64,000 nt of DNA, from the NCBI RefSeq assembly GCF_024763615.1, contig NC_077222.1, positions 47,430,001 to 47,494,000 on the forward strand, in the 5' to 3' direction. Within the stretch, counting starts at the first letter, position 1. Each line of letters opens with the position of its first letter. Positions 1 to 10,588 of this stretch are shown here, in pieces. Origin of the DNA: Phlebotomus papatasi. Lineage: Eukaryota > Arthropoda > Insecta > Diptera > Psychodidae. A model generated the notes under the pieces. The model saw only the letters and a program-made list of their open reading frames with translations. It was not told the origin of the DNA and did no database searches. A program made the translations under genes and the position numbers.

Positions 1-555
1 TACAAGGTTCTAAGTAACATTTTTTTCAAAAAGAAGTAACAAAAGAATCAATTTGTAATAAAATTATTACACTTCAAACTTAAGACTTTGGCGTGCAACT
101 ATGTCGAAACTTATGGTACACTCTAAATTTCAGACACTTACTTGTTCGCCTTAGGGGAGGCTCAGACTTAAAAATTGCGGGTGATCTCACCACCCAATAA
201 ACCAGTAATTAAAGTTTTCATAATTTTTCTTGGTATTTTGCTAATTCTTATTACATTTCTTCACAATATTACTAATTTAGTATTACAAAACGGTTTATTG
301 ATTTAAAGCGTTTTCACAAGATGATTTCGAAGATTAGGCTTTTGAGAACAAGAAGCTTTTCACTGAGCGAAATCCATAAATTAAAATTAAATCGATAAGC
401 AAAAACAATGGATCGTCTACTCTGAGACTTTGGAAAATCCAACAGAAGTGGATTCGGTATACTTTTTCATGTTTTTCATTGATCTTTTATGAATTATGTG
501 TAGTCCATTATAGGACATATTATTAGCCAATAAAATTCAAGACATTTTCTTGGAT
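1..555. other. No recognised feature, AT-rich DNA
   Basis: I see no gene, RNA or transposon ends here. Reading frames are short and interrupted. The end of the stretch grades into the A/T-rich tail of the reverse-strand SINE that follows. Confidence 0.5.
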
Positions 556-815
556 ATAATAATAAGAATAATAATATTAATAATGCTGGCACAATATTCC
601 ATGGAGGAACTAAGCCTCCCCACATGGGGAGTTCGGGTTATGGATTGCTTATGCAGGGATAGGGTTGTAAAATCCATGCCCCGTGGAAGCAAGTGAAGTA
701 CAGCTCACTGAATGCAATTTGAACACTTTTACTGCCAGAAAATTTTCTGGTGACCCAAAAGGGATTCGAACCCAAAACCGAATTATAGAGCGAGTGCTCT
801 ACCATCTGACCCATT
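556..815 (-). mobile_element. tRNA-derived SINE, reverse strand
   Basis: Read on the minus strand, the element starts with a tRNA-like head. It has a box A-like segment (GGTCAGATGGTAGAGCAC), an anticodon-arm-like part and a box B (GGTTCGAATCC), so it carries an internal RNA polymerase III promoter layout. The body follows, with CAGAAAATTTTCTGG, GCATTCAGTGAGCT and GCTTAGTTCCTCCATGGAA, and a tail of ATT/ATA units. The same head, body and ATT tail occur at 26566-26834 and 49138-49402, so this is one SINE family. I could not define a target-site duplication for this copy. It is not a functional tRNA gene: the acceptor arm does not pair properly and the body continues past the tRNA end. Confidence 0.8.
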
Positions 816-1094
816 AAATAACCTTTCCTGAACATACAAAAAAATCAAAAAGAAATGAAAAAAATATAGAAAAATAGTAAGATTCAACCATTAACGCAAG
901 AGTTTGAAAATTCCTCTTTTTTGACTTTAAATATTTCCTGGGGCTGGACATTAGTAAATAATACCGTACACTTGACCGTAAATTTCCACAACCAAGGATT
1001 ATGTACACTAGAAAGAAATAACTTTAGGTTGGATAGTCAGATTTTTTTTCTATAGAACCCAAACGGCTTTAAAGGGTTAATCACTATCATTATT

Positions 1095-1262
1095 CACTAA
1101 ATTTCGTATTTTATTAAATTACTAAATTTTTTAGATTTTACTAAATTTTTAACTGCTCGAACTCCAAGATAGAGCAGTTTTAATAATAGTGTTCTTTTCA
1201 ATTTTACTAAATTTTACTAATTTTTTATTATATTTAACTAAAGCAGATTTTACTAAATTAAA
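1095..1262. repeat. Degenerate TTTACTAAATT word cluster
   Basis: The word TTTACTAAATT or a close variant appears about seven times in roughly 170 bases. A fragment in the middle (CTGCTCGAACTCCAAGATAG) also occurs in R1-family copies elsewhere. The origin is unknown; low complexity may explain part of it. Confidence 0.45.
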
Positions 1263-1743
1263 ATTTTGATATCTGATATCGCCATGTTGAATTTAAACTT
1301 GAATCACTCGGAGGACTTACAGTGAGTGTCAATAGTTTGTTGCCTAATGGATGTTTGAGAAATCAAGTGAAAAAAATGATAGAAAAAAATACTTTTCCAA
1401 ATTTTTCTTTTTGCAGATGAATTCCTTGTAATCCGTAGATATTATTTATAGTTTTCAAAAAAAATAATTAATTTTATTTCATATCAAAAATAATTGTTTT
1501 CCAAAAGTTGGTCATTTTTGAAAAATCAAAAGTTTGTTGCCTCATTAAAAAAACTAATTCAAAATGGTGAAAACGTGCAACCAACTTTATGTAAACCGGT
1601 TACATTTTGAGCTTATGTCATTTGATAGGCAAATGGTTAATTTGTACATTTTTAAGGCTGTCAATGGTAAATATATAGGTGTAAAAGTGATGATAAATAA
1701 CAAGAAATAATCAGTTTTTTGATAAGTCATAATTTAGGTTATA

Positions 1744-2148
1744 ATGGCAAATTACAAAAAGTTGAAAGGTGGGATATTGTCCAGAGATACTGCTGGAAGG
1801 AATCGGCGTCGCTTAATTGCCAAATTTTGTGGAAATTCATGAAAAGTTATACATAAAATAGTCAAATATTATAGTTATGAGGCACGAGTACATCTGAAAA
1901 ACGCTACTGGTAGACCCCAGGGTTTCGACTCAGAAAGTCGATAACCGCATTCTAGGTATCTCTGATAGTAACCCCATGATTTTTGCTTCAAAAATTCAAA
2001 GTCGGCTGGTTACAGAATGCATACAGGCTTCAAATGCTTCGAAAATCAAACTCAAAATGAAAGAAAATATAAGAATAGGTACTTGGCTCGCAAGATTCCA
2101 TTGGTAAGCAAAACCAAACTGCGTAAGAGGTTGTATTTTTACGTTTTT
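1744..2148 (+). pseudogene. Tc1-like transposase N-terminal fragment, left arm
   Basis: Reading starts at ATG 1744 (Met-Ala-Asn-Tyr-Lys-Lys-Leu) and gives a basic stretch (GRNRRRLIAKFCGN), then a TGA stop. After it come VIHKIVKYY and a GRPR-like hinge of the kind that links the two helix-turn-helix units of Tc1 transposases. Here the hinge is broken by one extra C (GTAGACCCCAGGG; the right arm has GTAGACCCAGGG). Further on, IPLVSKTKLRKRL matches the usual Tc1 pattern before the catalytic domain. The frame then runs into the palindrome centre, so the catalytic DDE domain is absent. The assignment as a DNA-binding-domain fragment rests on motif recognition only. It cannot encode an active enzyme. 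Confidence 0.7.
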
Positions 2149-2149
2149 A

Positions 2150-2548
2150 GCATGCTCCAAGTGAATTTACAACCTTTTAACCAGATTGGTTTTGTTTACC
2201 AATGGAAACCTGCAAACCAAGTAATTATTCTTACCACTTTCATTAAATTGCGGTTGGTTTTGAAGCCTGTATGCCTTCTGTAACCAGCCGACTCTGAATT
2301 TTTGAAGCAAACATCATGGGGTTACTATCAGAGATACCTAGAATGCGGTTATCGACTTTCTGAGTCGAAACCCTGGGTCTACCAGTAGCGTTTTTCAGAT
2401 GTACTCGTGCCTCATAACTATAATATTTGACTATTTTATGTATAACTTTTCATGAATTTCCACAAAATTTGGCAATTAAGCGACGCCGATTCCTTCCAGC
2501 AGTATCTCTGGACAATATCCCACCTTTCAACTTTTTGTAATTTGCCAT
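2150..2548 (-). pseudogene. Tc1-like transposase N-terminal fragment, right arm
   Basis: This is the mirror copy of the left-arm fragment, starting at ATG on the minus strand (2548-2546). Here the hinge region reads in frame as GRPRVSTQKVDNRILGIS, followed by SDSNPMMFASKIQSRLVT, the usual Tc1 order of GRPR hinge, then 'R.I.....NP..S...I...L'. The early TGA stop is shared with the left arm, so it predates the inversion or was copied with it. Inner sequence (RFPLVNKTNLVKRL) matches the region just before the catalytic domain. The catalytic domain is missing. Confidence 0.7.
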
Positions 2549-2974
2549 TATAACCTAAATTATGACTTATCAAAAAACTGATTATTTCTTGTTATTTATC
2601 ATCACTTTTACACCTATATATTTACTATTGACAGCCTTAAAAATGTACAAATTAACCATTTGCCTATCAAATGACATAAGCTCAAAATGTAACCGGTTTA
2701 CATAAAGTTGGTTGCACGTTTTCACCATTTTGAATTAGTTTTTTTAATGAGGCAACAAACTTTTGATTTTTCAAAAATGACCAACTTTTGGAAAACAATT
2801 ATTTTTGATATGAAATAAAATTAATTATTTTTTTTGAAAACTATAAATAATATCTACGGATTACAAGGAATTCATCTGCAAAAAGAAAAATTTGGAAAAG
2901 TATTTTTTTCTATCATTTTTTTCATTTGATTTCTCAAACATCCATTAGGCAACAAACTATTGACACTCACTGTA

Positions 2975-5142
2975 TTTCTAAACCTATTTAGCAAAATTAG
3001 AGTCTTTTGGAAAACTCATAAAATTTCCAATTGCATTATCTTTCAGGTATATTTTTTGTACATATGGATTTGTTATTGATGGCAAAATTCGATTTCGGAT
3101 TAGTTTACTGATTTACGAATAAATTTAATCGGTGGTAAAACAGCTAGCATCGAAAAATCATGGAAAAAGTAATTCATGAAGATCTCTATAGATAGATAGA
3201 TACTGTCAAATTTCTTACACTATTTCACTCAACACAAAACAATTTTCTTTTTCATTTTTTAATATGCTAATTTGAAAGCATTCCAAATTTTACAAGTAAG
3301 TACAAATTTGTGCATTTGTAAGAATGTGGCCAAAGTTTTTTTTTCTACTTTCCAATAAAATGAGTTAAGAAGAAGATTGTTTCTCATGTTTACACATATG
3401 GAAACCATTTAACTTGTACTTAATGGTCTTATGTGATGCATTAAACAGGATATACTATACGCAATTATGCTCATTTTAAGAATTCTTTCCCATATATACA
3501 TCATACAAATAAGCAAGTTATGTGATCACTTTTACATTTCTCTTTCATCGGGCTATTAAAATGAAGAAGCTAAAGTGCATAATTTTAGGAATATACGGAT
3601 ATATTTTATTGCTTCCCAGACCTATGAGATTTTTTTTTTAAATTTTTTGCACAGAGTTATGTTTAAAAATTTTCCGCAAGAATTTTATTATTTACAATTC
3701 AATGCATTTCTTCACCAGACATTCAACTATACATATACAAAACGAAAACAACACAAGTGAGAATTCTTATTAAAGACGCAAGGAGATGCAACATATATGT
3801 ATTAGACGATAGACCAGGCGTATCTCTAAATTGATTATGCCTGTGTTAAAATGGTGTAAGAATAAGTGATATTAAAGCCACCTCTGGCAATTTTTCAAAA
3901 GAACTGTCGGATAATGAAGATATTATACACGAGAAAATTGCTTTATAAATACTCGAATATTCCGTTTTTAATTTTATGATTGCAAAAGCTAACAAGAAAG
4001 TCGTAAAACGTGCTTTAACTGCCACATCCCATATCATCATCAATAAATACATTATGCACTGGGCTAATACGTTCCATGTGAAGATGAGAAATATCACGAT
4101 AATGATGGTATATGAGAGGATGATGAAGGAGCAAAAAATGAAATTACTATTTCATCTCGGAATGATTCACTTTGAGACCGCCTTAAGCAATTTGTACGTT
4201 GTATGTATTCGACGATAAAATTTTTACGATTGTTCTGGAAAAATTCTACAAATTTAACGTTTGCTAATTATAACTGCATATTTTTTTTTTAAATATTCAC
4301 GTCTTTTAGCAATATTCCAGGGGAAAAAAATTATAACATATAGCATTGCATGTGTATATACAATGAGAAATACTTTTTATTACCTGCTAAAATTTCATAC
4401 AAAAATGTGATATTGCCGTATTGCAATCTGGTAACTGGTAGGTAAATACGGTTTTACTGTGAAATAGTGATTTTTGCCACAATCGCTAATTGAAATCACT
4501 CACCTTTAATTTAGAGATTCATTGTTGACACAAGTAGTTTATTGAAATAGGTTTCAATATATAGCCGCCTATCTTTTCAGGTCCACCTCATACCTCCTTA
4601 TTTTGCCATGAATACCTGTCATATACAATCTCCTCAAAATGCCTACATGAACGCTTCAGTAAGAGTTGAATATGCCTCCTCACTATATTATTTTGATTTT
4701 AATTCAATAACACACGGAGCTAATCTGAGTTTATGAGAGTTCGTAGAGGTAGAAAAAACGCACACCTTCCAGCGCTGCTTCATGTGATTAGGAACCATTG
4801 TATAGCTCGACTCATAAATTCATCCATTCAAAACGAATTCTTGCTCCTTTTGTCCATATAGGAAACATGAAATATTGTCCAAGGTGTTGTTGAATAGGAC
4901 TAACTGGCGAAAATGTAGGTTTTTTGCTCATCTACCACCTCAAGTGGAAATTAATAAATTCACAAATAATTGCATTTACAAGAATGTTTTATTTGTCATT
5001 TATTATTACCCCATTCGTTTTCTTAATTTATAAAAGAATTTGTAAAATTGGAAATAAAAACTGATGACACTATACACTATACCTAAGGGCATGGTATACC
5101 AATATAATTGCAGAAAGCTTTTGAGGAATGATAAGTCATCGA
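2975..5142. other. No recognised gene or repeat
   Basis: This is AT-rich sequence. Overlapping frames of about 80 codons on both strands at 3846-4218 have no family I recognise and no clear start or splice context, so I do not call them genes. Nothing else stands out. Confidence 0.45.
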
Positions 5143-5674
5143 TTAACCTTTTAAGGACGAGAGGGTCAAAAATTGGGAGTCAGAAAAAATAATTTTTTCC
5201 GACTTTATAAAGCCAAACTTTAAAAATTTTATTTTTGGGTCATCGGTGATCCAATTGTCCATTATAGCTCCGGCACACCTTTTAGATCAGGAAAATTTTA
5301 CAAAGTCAAAATTCACATCCCTTTCTTTCTTAAAAGTTTTGCTTATGTCTATTCTACTCTTTCACACTCTTCTTCTTTTGAACATCACACCAAATTAAAT
5401 TTAGTTCAGTCCAACGTTGAGTCCAAAAGAGTCGAATAGACTTAGGCGAACTTCTAAAGAAAGATAGGGACGCTAATTTTGATTTCATAAAATTTTACCG
5501 ATCTAAAATGTGTGCCGGAGGCATTAAAAATTAAGTTCGAATGCCTAACATTTTTTTTAAACTATCGTTATGGGCAAACTAGTACGTGCCTCGACTCTCA
5601 AAGAACGAAATGGTACGGCGATTTCTCAATTAAGCTTATATTTATATAACTTCAATTCAACTTTAAAAGGTTAA
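5143..5674. mobile_element. piggyBac-like MITE flanked by TTAA
   Basis: The element begins TTAACCTTTTAAGGACG (5143) and ends with ACTTTAAAAGGTTAA (5674), so its ends are inverted and sit on TTAA, the target used by piggyBac transposons. Inside is a second inverted repeat of about 110 bases. TCCGGCACACCTTTTAGATC near 5270 is answered by GATCTAAAATGTGTGCCGGA near 5500, and CTTTCTTTCTTAAAAG by CTTCTAAAGAAAG. No coding sequence is present. Shorter relatives lie at 35798-35915 and 57814-57931. The superfamily call is an inference from TTAA and the CC(C)TTTT ends. Confidence 0.6.
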
Positions 5675-6050
5675 CAATTGGTAATATCAAACATATTCAA
5701 ATATTGTAAAAAAAATTATCACTAAGACATTCCCAGAATCTTTCACTACAATAGAAAATATTTATATCTGAAATCTAAATTCAAAATTTATGAATGTTCT
5801 GCTGGGAGAAATGACATTTGTTCTCTTTATCAAAAATTCTATAATGATTCCCCCATGTTACAATGACTCAATTATTATTCTTACTCTTTACTAATCAAAT
5901 TTCAATTTTTATAAATCAATTTAAAAAAAATACTACAATTTCAATTTTAACCAAATGCCATTTTTAAATAAAGTCTAAAAATAAACACTTTGTGGAACGC
6001 TTTGTGCAAGCATTAATGTATTACAGAAGAAGTCGGAGAGGGATGTTTGT

Positions 6051-6150
6051 TCGACTGTGTGTCTATCTTTCCGGCCGTTACCACAACTAGACGTCAAACG
6101 ATTAGAGGTAGCGACTTAGGACCTTCACCCCCCTCGCGCATAAGTTGACC
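6051..6150 (+). repeat. R1-family fragment
   Basis: This short piece of the R1 interspersed family contains CCGGCCGTTACCACAACTAG, then GATTAGAGGTAGCGACTTAGG and a CATAAGTTGACCC motif. The same order is seen at 13975-14475 and 28405-28840. It lies just upstream of the (TA)n run and the BEL insertion. Confidence 0.6.
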
Positions 6151-6171
6151 CAAAAACAATTCACCCACCCT

Positions 6172-6181
6172 ATTATATATA

Positions 6182-6212
<31 letters not shown>
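6172..6212. repeat. (TA)n microsatellite
   Basis: An almost pure TA run with one TG interruption. Confidence 0.9.
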
Positions 6213-6248
6213 ATTATACCGAAACGGAAATCTATATTTATTCCATAT

Positions 6249-6896
6249 TGGATGTACTTTGACCAACCTTAAAGATATTCAAAGGTGTAATGAATTAGCC
6301 TCAATTTCCCCTATACTTTCCCTCAGCCTTGTCCTTGACCTCACCTTAAAGATATTCAAAGGATACGAATTAAATGGAATTCCTTCTCTAGTTTCCCGAT
6401 GGATTTGTCCTTGGCCTCACCTTCAACGAGAAATATGTACTTATTAATCCGTGGTCGCAAGGACCAGAAAAATTTTCCTTCACGGTGAGAGAAGCTTTCC
6501 GGAAGATTAAAATCGTTGCCTTGTTCAAGCACAATCTGGCTTCTTCCTCTCTTCCTTCCAGTCTTCCTGATCGCGCAATAAAAATCACCTTTTATACTTT
6601 TCCCACCACCGATATATTTCTACCACAAATCACAATTAAAACTGACAAATTTTCTGATTAACTTTTTCCGCTCACAGCCACTTGAAGAGTAGTCAAGGTT
6701 AGAAGAAGGGCAGAGCAGCATGAACTTTTTGTATGAAAAATTTTTACAAACGAAAGTAACGTGAAGTTGGCTGTGAAATAGATTTGAAATTTAAAAAATT
6801 GAGCAATTTAAAGTTAGGCATTGAATTTAAGTTGAAATTTTGAATTGAAATTTTTAGATGAAATAAATTGTTAAATTTTTTAATCAATTTCCAACA
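6249..6896 (-). repeat. BEL 3' LTR
   Basis: The LTR reads TGTTGG to CATCCA on the minus strand. Near the end of the LTR are two diverged tandem units (6267-6343 and 6344-6420), each opening CCTTAAAGATATTCAAAGG and closing CTTG(A/G)CCTCA or similar on the plus strand. A PBS-like sequence (minus strand TGGTCCTTGCGACCACGGAT, about 6447-6466) lies inside the LTR. Confidence 0.93.
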
Positions 6897-6906
6897 TCCT
6901 CCCCGG
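6897..6906 (-). promoter_or_regulatory. Polypurine tract of the BEL element
   Basis: Read on the minus strand, CCGGGGAGGA abuts the TGTTGG start of the 3' LTR. This is the position and composition expected for the plus-strand DNA primer of an LTR element. Confidence 0.75.
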
Positions 6907-6969
6907 GTTGGACTGATGCATCTGATGATGATGTAGCACGTCCAAGGAATCCTTCGTCTGTTTGCGGAA

Positions 6970-9900
6970 TCATGCAATTTTGGCGATAGGGCGTTTGTAT
7001 ATGCCCCGATTGGTTTTAATACGGGCTACCCGAACTAATCCATCAGTCCCAGAGTTCAGGGACTCCACTTTCCCCAACACCCACTTGGATCCTTCCTTGC
7101 TAGATTCATCTAGTAGTAAGCCCAGTTCTCCAGCTTTGAGGTGTTCTCTGGTGATTTTCCAGCGAAGTCTCTGCTGCAGTGTGTTGAGGTATTGAAGACG
7201 CCACCTTCTTCCAAATTCCTGAGCCCGCAGCTGACATAGTTGCCAGTAAGTTTGGCGGTTTTCAGGAATCTTTGACAGATCTGGATTGGGGGATGCATTC
7301 CCAGGGACACCAACTAAAAAACGTCCGGGTGTCAGAAAACTCTCTTCGTTGGGATCAGGAGACATCATGCATAGAGGGCGACTAGTGAGGATTGCCTCAA
7401 TTTGACATAAACTGTTGGGAGCAGCCTTGGTCGCCATACAGACAAAAACTGCTATATAAACCTTCTGAATGCCCGTCTTTCGTGAGTGAGCTCTCCGGGT
7501 TGCAGACGAAAGCATTTGAAGTGGCCCCGCGTAATCAACACCGGTGGCCTGAAATGGTCGAAAAAGATTAACCCTATATTCCGGTAAATCTCCCATCAAC
7601 TGATCTAGCGGTTTAGGTTTCATGCGGCAACATTTGAAGCACTCATGCACTATTTTTCTCACTAAATTTCGTCCTGCCACTGGCCAGAATGTTTGTCGCA
7701 GGGAGGCAAGTAGTAGGGTAGGGGCTGCATGCATCTGTTTAATGTATTCAATGCGTGCTATTATGAGGGTAACTTTGGATTTTGGAAGTAGGACTGGATG
7801 CCGGATCGCAAACGTCTCACTTGCATTTTTCAATCTTCCATCCACTCTATTTAATCCATTCTTTGTAATCAGTCTTGACTCCGTCATAACCTCGTTGTGT
7901 TGTAAAAAGAATGAAAATGCTACAATATCCAGAGGGGACACCAGTGCCAACTGTTCTCGATTCCTATAGTCCCTCACGACATCGCCGCAGATCACTTTAA
8001 ATCGAGGTTTCCGGTACAATTGTTTTTCAATCGCCAAGGACTGTGTGATTGGTTTTGGTTGAGAATCTCTTAATAATTCGAGACCTTCTCTCCCTGGTAG
8101 GCTCACAACAAATCTACCATTAGGTTTTCGTTTGTGGGTTTTTGCAAAGCGGGTCTCGGATCCTGATTGAAGATCTACGGCGGAAGATTTTTCATGACGA
8201 TCTTCAAATTCTCCAAAATTACGTGAAACTTTGTCCACAGCAGGATTCATGGGTCTAGTTTCGTGGTGGGAAACATCGCGTGCCGAATGAAGCGGATTGA
8301 ACTGACCCACAACTACATATCCGAACGTAGTTTCCCGGAGATGTGGTAAGCCAATTCCGATACTGATTTTGTCAGTCAGAAAACTGTTCCAATATGCGTC
8401 CCCACAAACTAAGAGATCCACAGGACATTGAACATTCCATAACGGGTCAGCCAATGGAACATTTGAGGGAATTTGAATAACACGTTCATCAACTGACCAA
8501 TCAGGAATGTTGTCTGAGATCTTTGGGAGAATATAACACAAGAATGTGTAGGATTGATTATTCCTTTTAGAGAAAATGGTGGTAGTGACTCGGTAGTTCA
8601 CTGGATTCACTTGACTGCCTACACCCAAGATTGTAGAGTCCGACGGGGTTTTCGGAAGTCCGAGTCTTTCACACAAATCTGTCGTCATAATGCACGCTTG
8701 TGCGCCACCATCCAACATCAATCGACATGGGATTCTTCGGTGATCCGACGTAAGAATGTCAACTGTAGCGGTAGCGAGAAGCACTTTTGGAGTTGTTGAG
8801 GTGCATTTTGAAGGAGCCGTAAATACCGGAAGAGTGACGACAGAATTTGATTCTAAGGATTTGGGCGACTCAGAGTGGAGCTTGGATGTAATGTCAATAA
8901 TAGGATTTGTGGGGGGTTTTCCGGATGCCGGCGAATCGGCTGGAGGGGGCTGGCCCACAAATTTATCATGAAGTAGAATGTTGTGTCGCCCCTGGCACTT
9001 CTTGCACTTATAGAAAGAGCAAGTGTTTGTAGGATGTGGGGACAGGCAATTACGACACAAATTCAGCTCCTTTACTACTTCGAATCTCTCATCAGGTGTT
9101 TTAGAGATAAACTGTGCACATTTGTACAGTGGATGCGGAGATTCATTGCAACATCGGCAATTTGATGTTGCTGTGGAGACATGAAAGGCTGATACCTGCT
9201 TCCTTGATTTGGTAGGCTGTGAACGGGAGGTATTAGCGGTGGATTCGTCAAAAGGATTGGAGGCATTTGTGGCATCAATACATCGCTGATTAAGGAATTT
9301 TCGGAATTTTTCTAATGTAGGCGCCTCCCTACCGCACTCCCTACCCCATAAGACTCTAGATTCTGAATCCAATCTGTCTAATGTATACTGAATTAGCCAC
9401 GGATCGCGATTTGTGACCTCAATGGCATCTAGGGCTGATATGGATTCAGATAAAATACTGGATATACGACGGATGGATTGTGGGTCATTGGAGGTGATAC
9501 TTGGCATATTATAGAAAGTCCTAATATGATCAGCGACAATTTCATGCTTTAACTCGAACTGTTCTATCAACAGTTCCCATGCCACGTCCAGGTTTGCATT
9601 AGTAATGGGAAGGTTTTTTATGACGGACAGTGCCTCACCAGATAAGGCAGATTTGAGGTAGTCAAGTTGTTGGACTTTTGACAGGTGAGGGTGTTTCATG
9701 ACGCTGGATTGGAACCTCTCCTTAAAGGGAATCCACTCACTATACTTTCCACTGAAGGTGGGCATTGCAATTTGGGGGAGTTTTGTGGGTTGGGCAGAGT
9801 CATGCAAAACTACATCTCCATTTCTACTCATATTGTTACTATTATTGAGGGTACTTGCGTGAGTTGTGAGTGTAGTGATGAGCTGATTCACTTGCTGTTG

Positions 9901-10284
9901 ACTCTGCTCCAATGTCTGCTGGCTTCGTGTCATGAATTCCTTCATGAATGAAAGGAATTCATCCTGATTGGGTCTTGGAGATCCTCTGGAATTCGATGGA
10001 ACATGGGTGAGCATCTGCGTGAGTCTCTTATAGATCGCATCGCATTTGCTCAAGAAAACTTCCCTTGCAGTTTCCTCCAGATCTCTCTGTTCTAAGTCTC
10101 TTTCTTCTTCGATGATTTGCCCCTGCGCTGCCACATATCGTGTCCTCAATGTGGCAACTTGTTCCATTTGAGCCTCAATGACGCTTCGTTGCATGTATTG
10201 GAGATCAGCCTCGCTGATACCCTTCAAAAAAGACTCGACCCGAATAAGTGCCTGCACAACTCCCTCCCGAATCTGCTTGGCCAT
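6970..10284 (-). CDS. BEL Gag-protease-integrase polyprotein, RT and integrase core deleted
   Basis: This single 1104-codon frame starts at Met 10284, the first Met after the leader. Domains in order: coiled-coil-like Gag N-terminus; BEL Gag domain with PTFSGKYSEW (about 175-184); zinc knuckles CRCC...C (about 376-390) and LCRNC...C..CKKC (about 408-440); aspartic protease with LDGGAQ near 524 where relatives usually have LD-S-G-S/A; GRFVVSLP near 725, which in full elements leads into RT. The frame then jumps to LYRKPRFK and the integrase zinc domain (GLNRVDGRLKNA near 811; C..C near 885). GVDYAGP near 917 carries the first catalytic Asp. QIEAILTSRPL near 960 follows almost at once, so the second Asp and Glu are lost. 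The C-terminal part (LVRVARIKTNRG) matches the tail of BEL integrases. No YxDD motif exists. Both deletions keep the frame. Gag and possibly protease could still be made; RT and integrase activity could not. Confidence 0.92.
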   Translation of the reverse strand: MAKQIREGVVQALIRVESFLKGISEADLQYMQRSVIEAQMEQVATLRTRYVAAQGQIIEEERDLEQRDLEETAREVFLSKCDAIYKRLTQMLTHVPSNSRGSPRPNQDEFLSFMKEFMTRSQQTLEQSQQQVNQLITTLTTHASTLNNSNNMSRNGDVVLHDSAQPTKLPQIAMPTFSGKYSEWIPFKERFQSSVMKHPHLSKVQQLDYLKSALSGEALSVIKNLPITNANLDVAWELLIEQFELKHEIVADHIRTFYNMPSITSNDPQSIRRISSILSESISALDAIEVTNRDPWLIQYTLDRLDSESRVLWGRECGREAPTLEKFRKFLNQRCIDATNASNPFDESTANTSRSQPTKSRKQVSAFHVSTATSNCRCCNESPHPLYKCAQFISKTPDERFEVVKELNLCRNCLSPHPTNTCSFYKCKKCQGRHNILLHDKFVGQPPPADSPASGKPPTNPIIDITSKLHSESPKSLESNSVVTLPVFTAPSKCTSTTPKVLLATATVDILTSDHRRIPCRLMLDGGAQACIMTTDLCERLGLPKTPSDSTILGVGSQVNPVNYRVTTTIFSKRNNQSYTFLCYILPKISDNIPDWSVDERVIQIPSNVPLADPLWNVQCPVDLLVCGDAYWNSFLTDKISIGIGLPHLRETTFGYVVVGQFNPLHSARDVSHHETRPMNPAVDKVSRNFGEFEDRHEKSSAVDLQSGSETRFAKTHKRKPNGRFVVSLPGREGLELLRDSQPKPITQSLAIEKQLYRKPRFKVICGDVVRDYRNREQLALVSPLDIVAFSFFLQHNEVMTESRLITKNGLNRVDGRLKNASETFAIRHPVLLPKSKVTLIIARIEYIKQMHAAPTLLLASLRQTFWPVAGRNLVRKIVHECFKCCRMKPKPLDQLMGDLPEYRVNLFRPFQATGVDYAGPLQMLSSATRRAHSRKTGIQKVYIAVFVCMATKAAPNSLCQIEAILTSRPLCMMSPDPNEESFLTPGRFLVGVPGNASPNPDLSKIPENRQTYWQLCQLRAQEFGRRWRLQYLNTLQQRLRWKITREHLKAGELGLLLDESSKEGSKWVLGKVESLNSGTDGLVRVARIKTNRGIYKRPIAKIA

Positions 10285-10366
10285 TGTGAGTGGATTGATG
10301 ACCGTTGGAGAAACCGTTGGAGCGATAGCTGGTTGAGTGCGATGGCTCGATGACGGACCAGAAAAA
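10285..10366 (-). other. BEL leader and altered inner PBS copy
   Basis: About 80 bases separate the inner U5 copy from the Gag start. Just after that inner U5 end the minus strand reads TTTTTCTGGTCCGTCATCGA. It begins like the true PBS (TGGTCC) but then diverges, so it is probably not a working tRNA-Tyr site. Confidence 0.7.
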
Positions 10367-10569
10367 TGGATGTACTTTGACCAACCTTAAAGATATTCAA
10401 AGGTGTAATGAATTAGCCTCAATTTCCCCTATACTTTCCCTCAGCCTTGTCCTTGACCTCACCTTAAAGATATTCAAAGGATACGAATTAAATGGAATTC
10501 CTTCTCTAGTTTCCCGATGGATTTGTCCTTGGCCTCACCTTCAACGAGAAATATGTACTTATTAATCCG
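10367..10569 (-). repeat. Extra U5 (partial LTR) copy of the BEL element
   Basis: This repeats the last 203 bases of the LTR (equal to 6249-6451) and ends at ATTAATCCG, where it runs directly into the PBS of the outer LTR. LTR end, PBS and partial LTR are thus arranged in tandem with a period of 222 bases. The LTR itself contains a related junction at about 10791-10815. Confidence 0.9.
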
Positions 10570-10582
10570 GCTCGAAGGACCA
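10565..10582 (-). promoter_or_regulatory. Primer-binding site for tRNA-Tyr
   Basis: The minus strand reads TGGTCCTTCGAGCCGGAT, six bases after the LTR end. This is the complement of the 3' end of insect tRNA-Tyr (…ATCCGGCTCGAAGGA plus CCA), recalled from known fly tRNA-Tyr sequence. It would prime minus-strand DNA synthesis. Confidence 0.85.
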
Positions 10583-10588
10583 GAAAAA

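Larger units (their letters stand above)
1320..2972. mobile_element. Tc1-like foldback element: 1.65-kb palindrome
   Basis: The two halves are reverse complements. The left arm starts CAGTGAGTGTCAATAGTTTG after TA (1318-1319), and the right arm ends with its complement before TA (2973-2974). The arms are nearly identical for about 715 bases (1320-2034 against 2258-2972). An inner, diverged continuation runs to a centre near GCATGC at 2150-2155. TA flanks and CAGTG ends are typical of Tc1/mariner insertions. Each arm contains the first part of a Tc1-like transposase, so the element is two inverted 5' ends of a transposon with the 3' halves missing. A transcript across it would fold into a long hairpin. 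It could move only with transposase supplied from elsewhere. Confidence 0.85.

Noticed and set aside
750..815. tRNA gene on the minus strand
   Set aside because: The internal promoter boxes are good, but the acceptor arm does not pair, the sequence continues into a SINE body shared with two other loci, and an ATT tail follows.
3846..4218. Overlapping 80-codon frames on both strands
   Set aside because: No recognisable family, AT-rich composition, and mutual overlap on opposite strands suggest chance frames.
6970..10284. Reverse transcriptase within the BEL frame
   Set aside because: No YxDD motif or RT blocks are present; the frame goes from the pre-RT GRFVVSLP region straight to the integrase zinc domain.
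6962..10353. Several open frames on the plus strand of the BEL coding region
   Set aside because: They are shadows of the long minus-strand Gag-protease-integrase frame.
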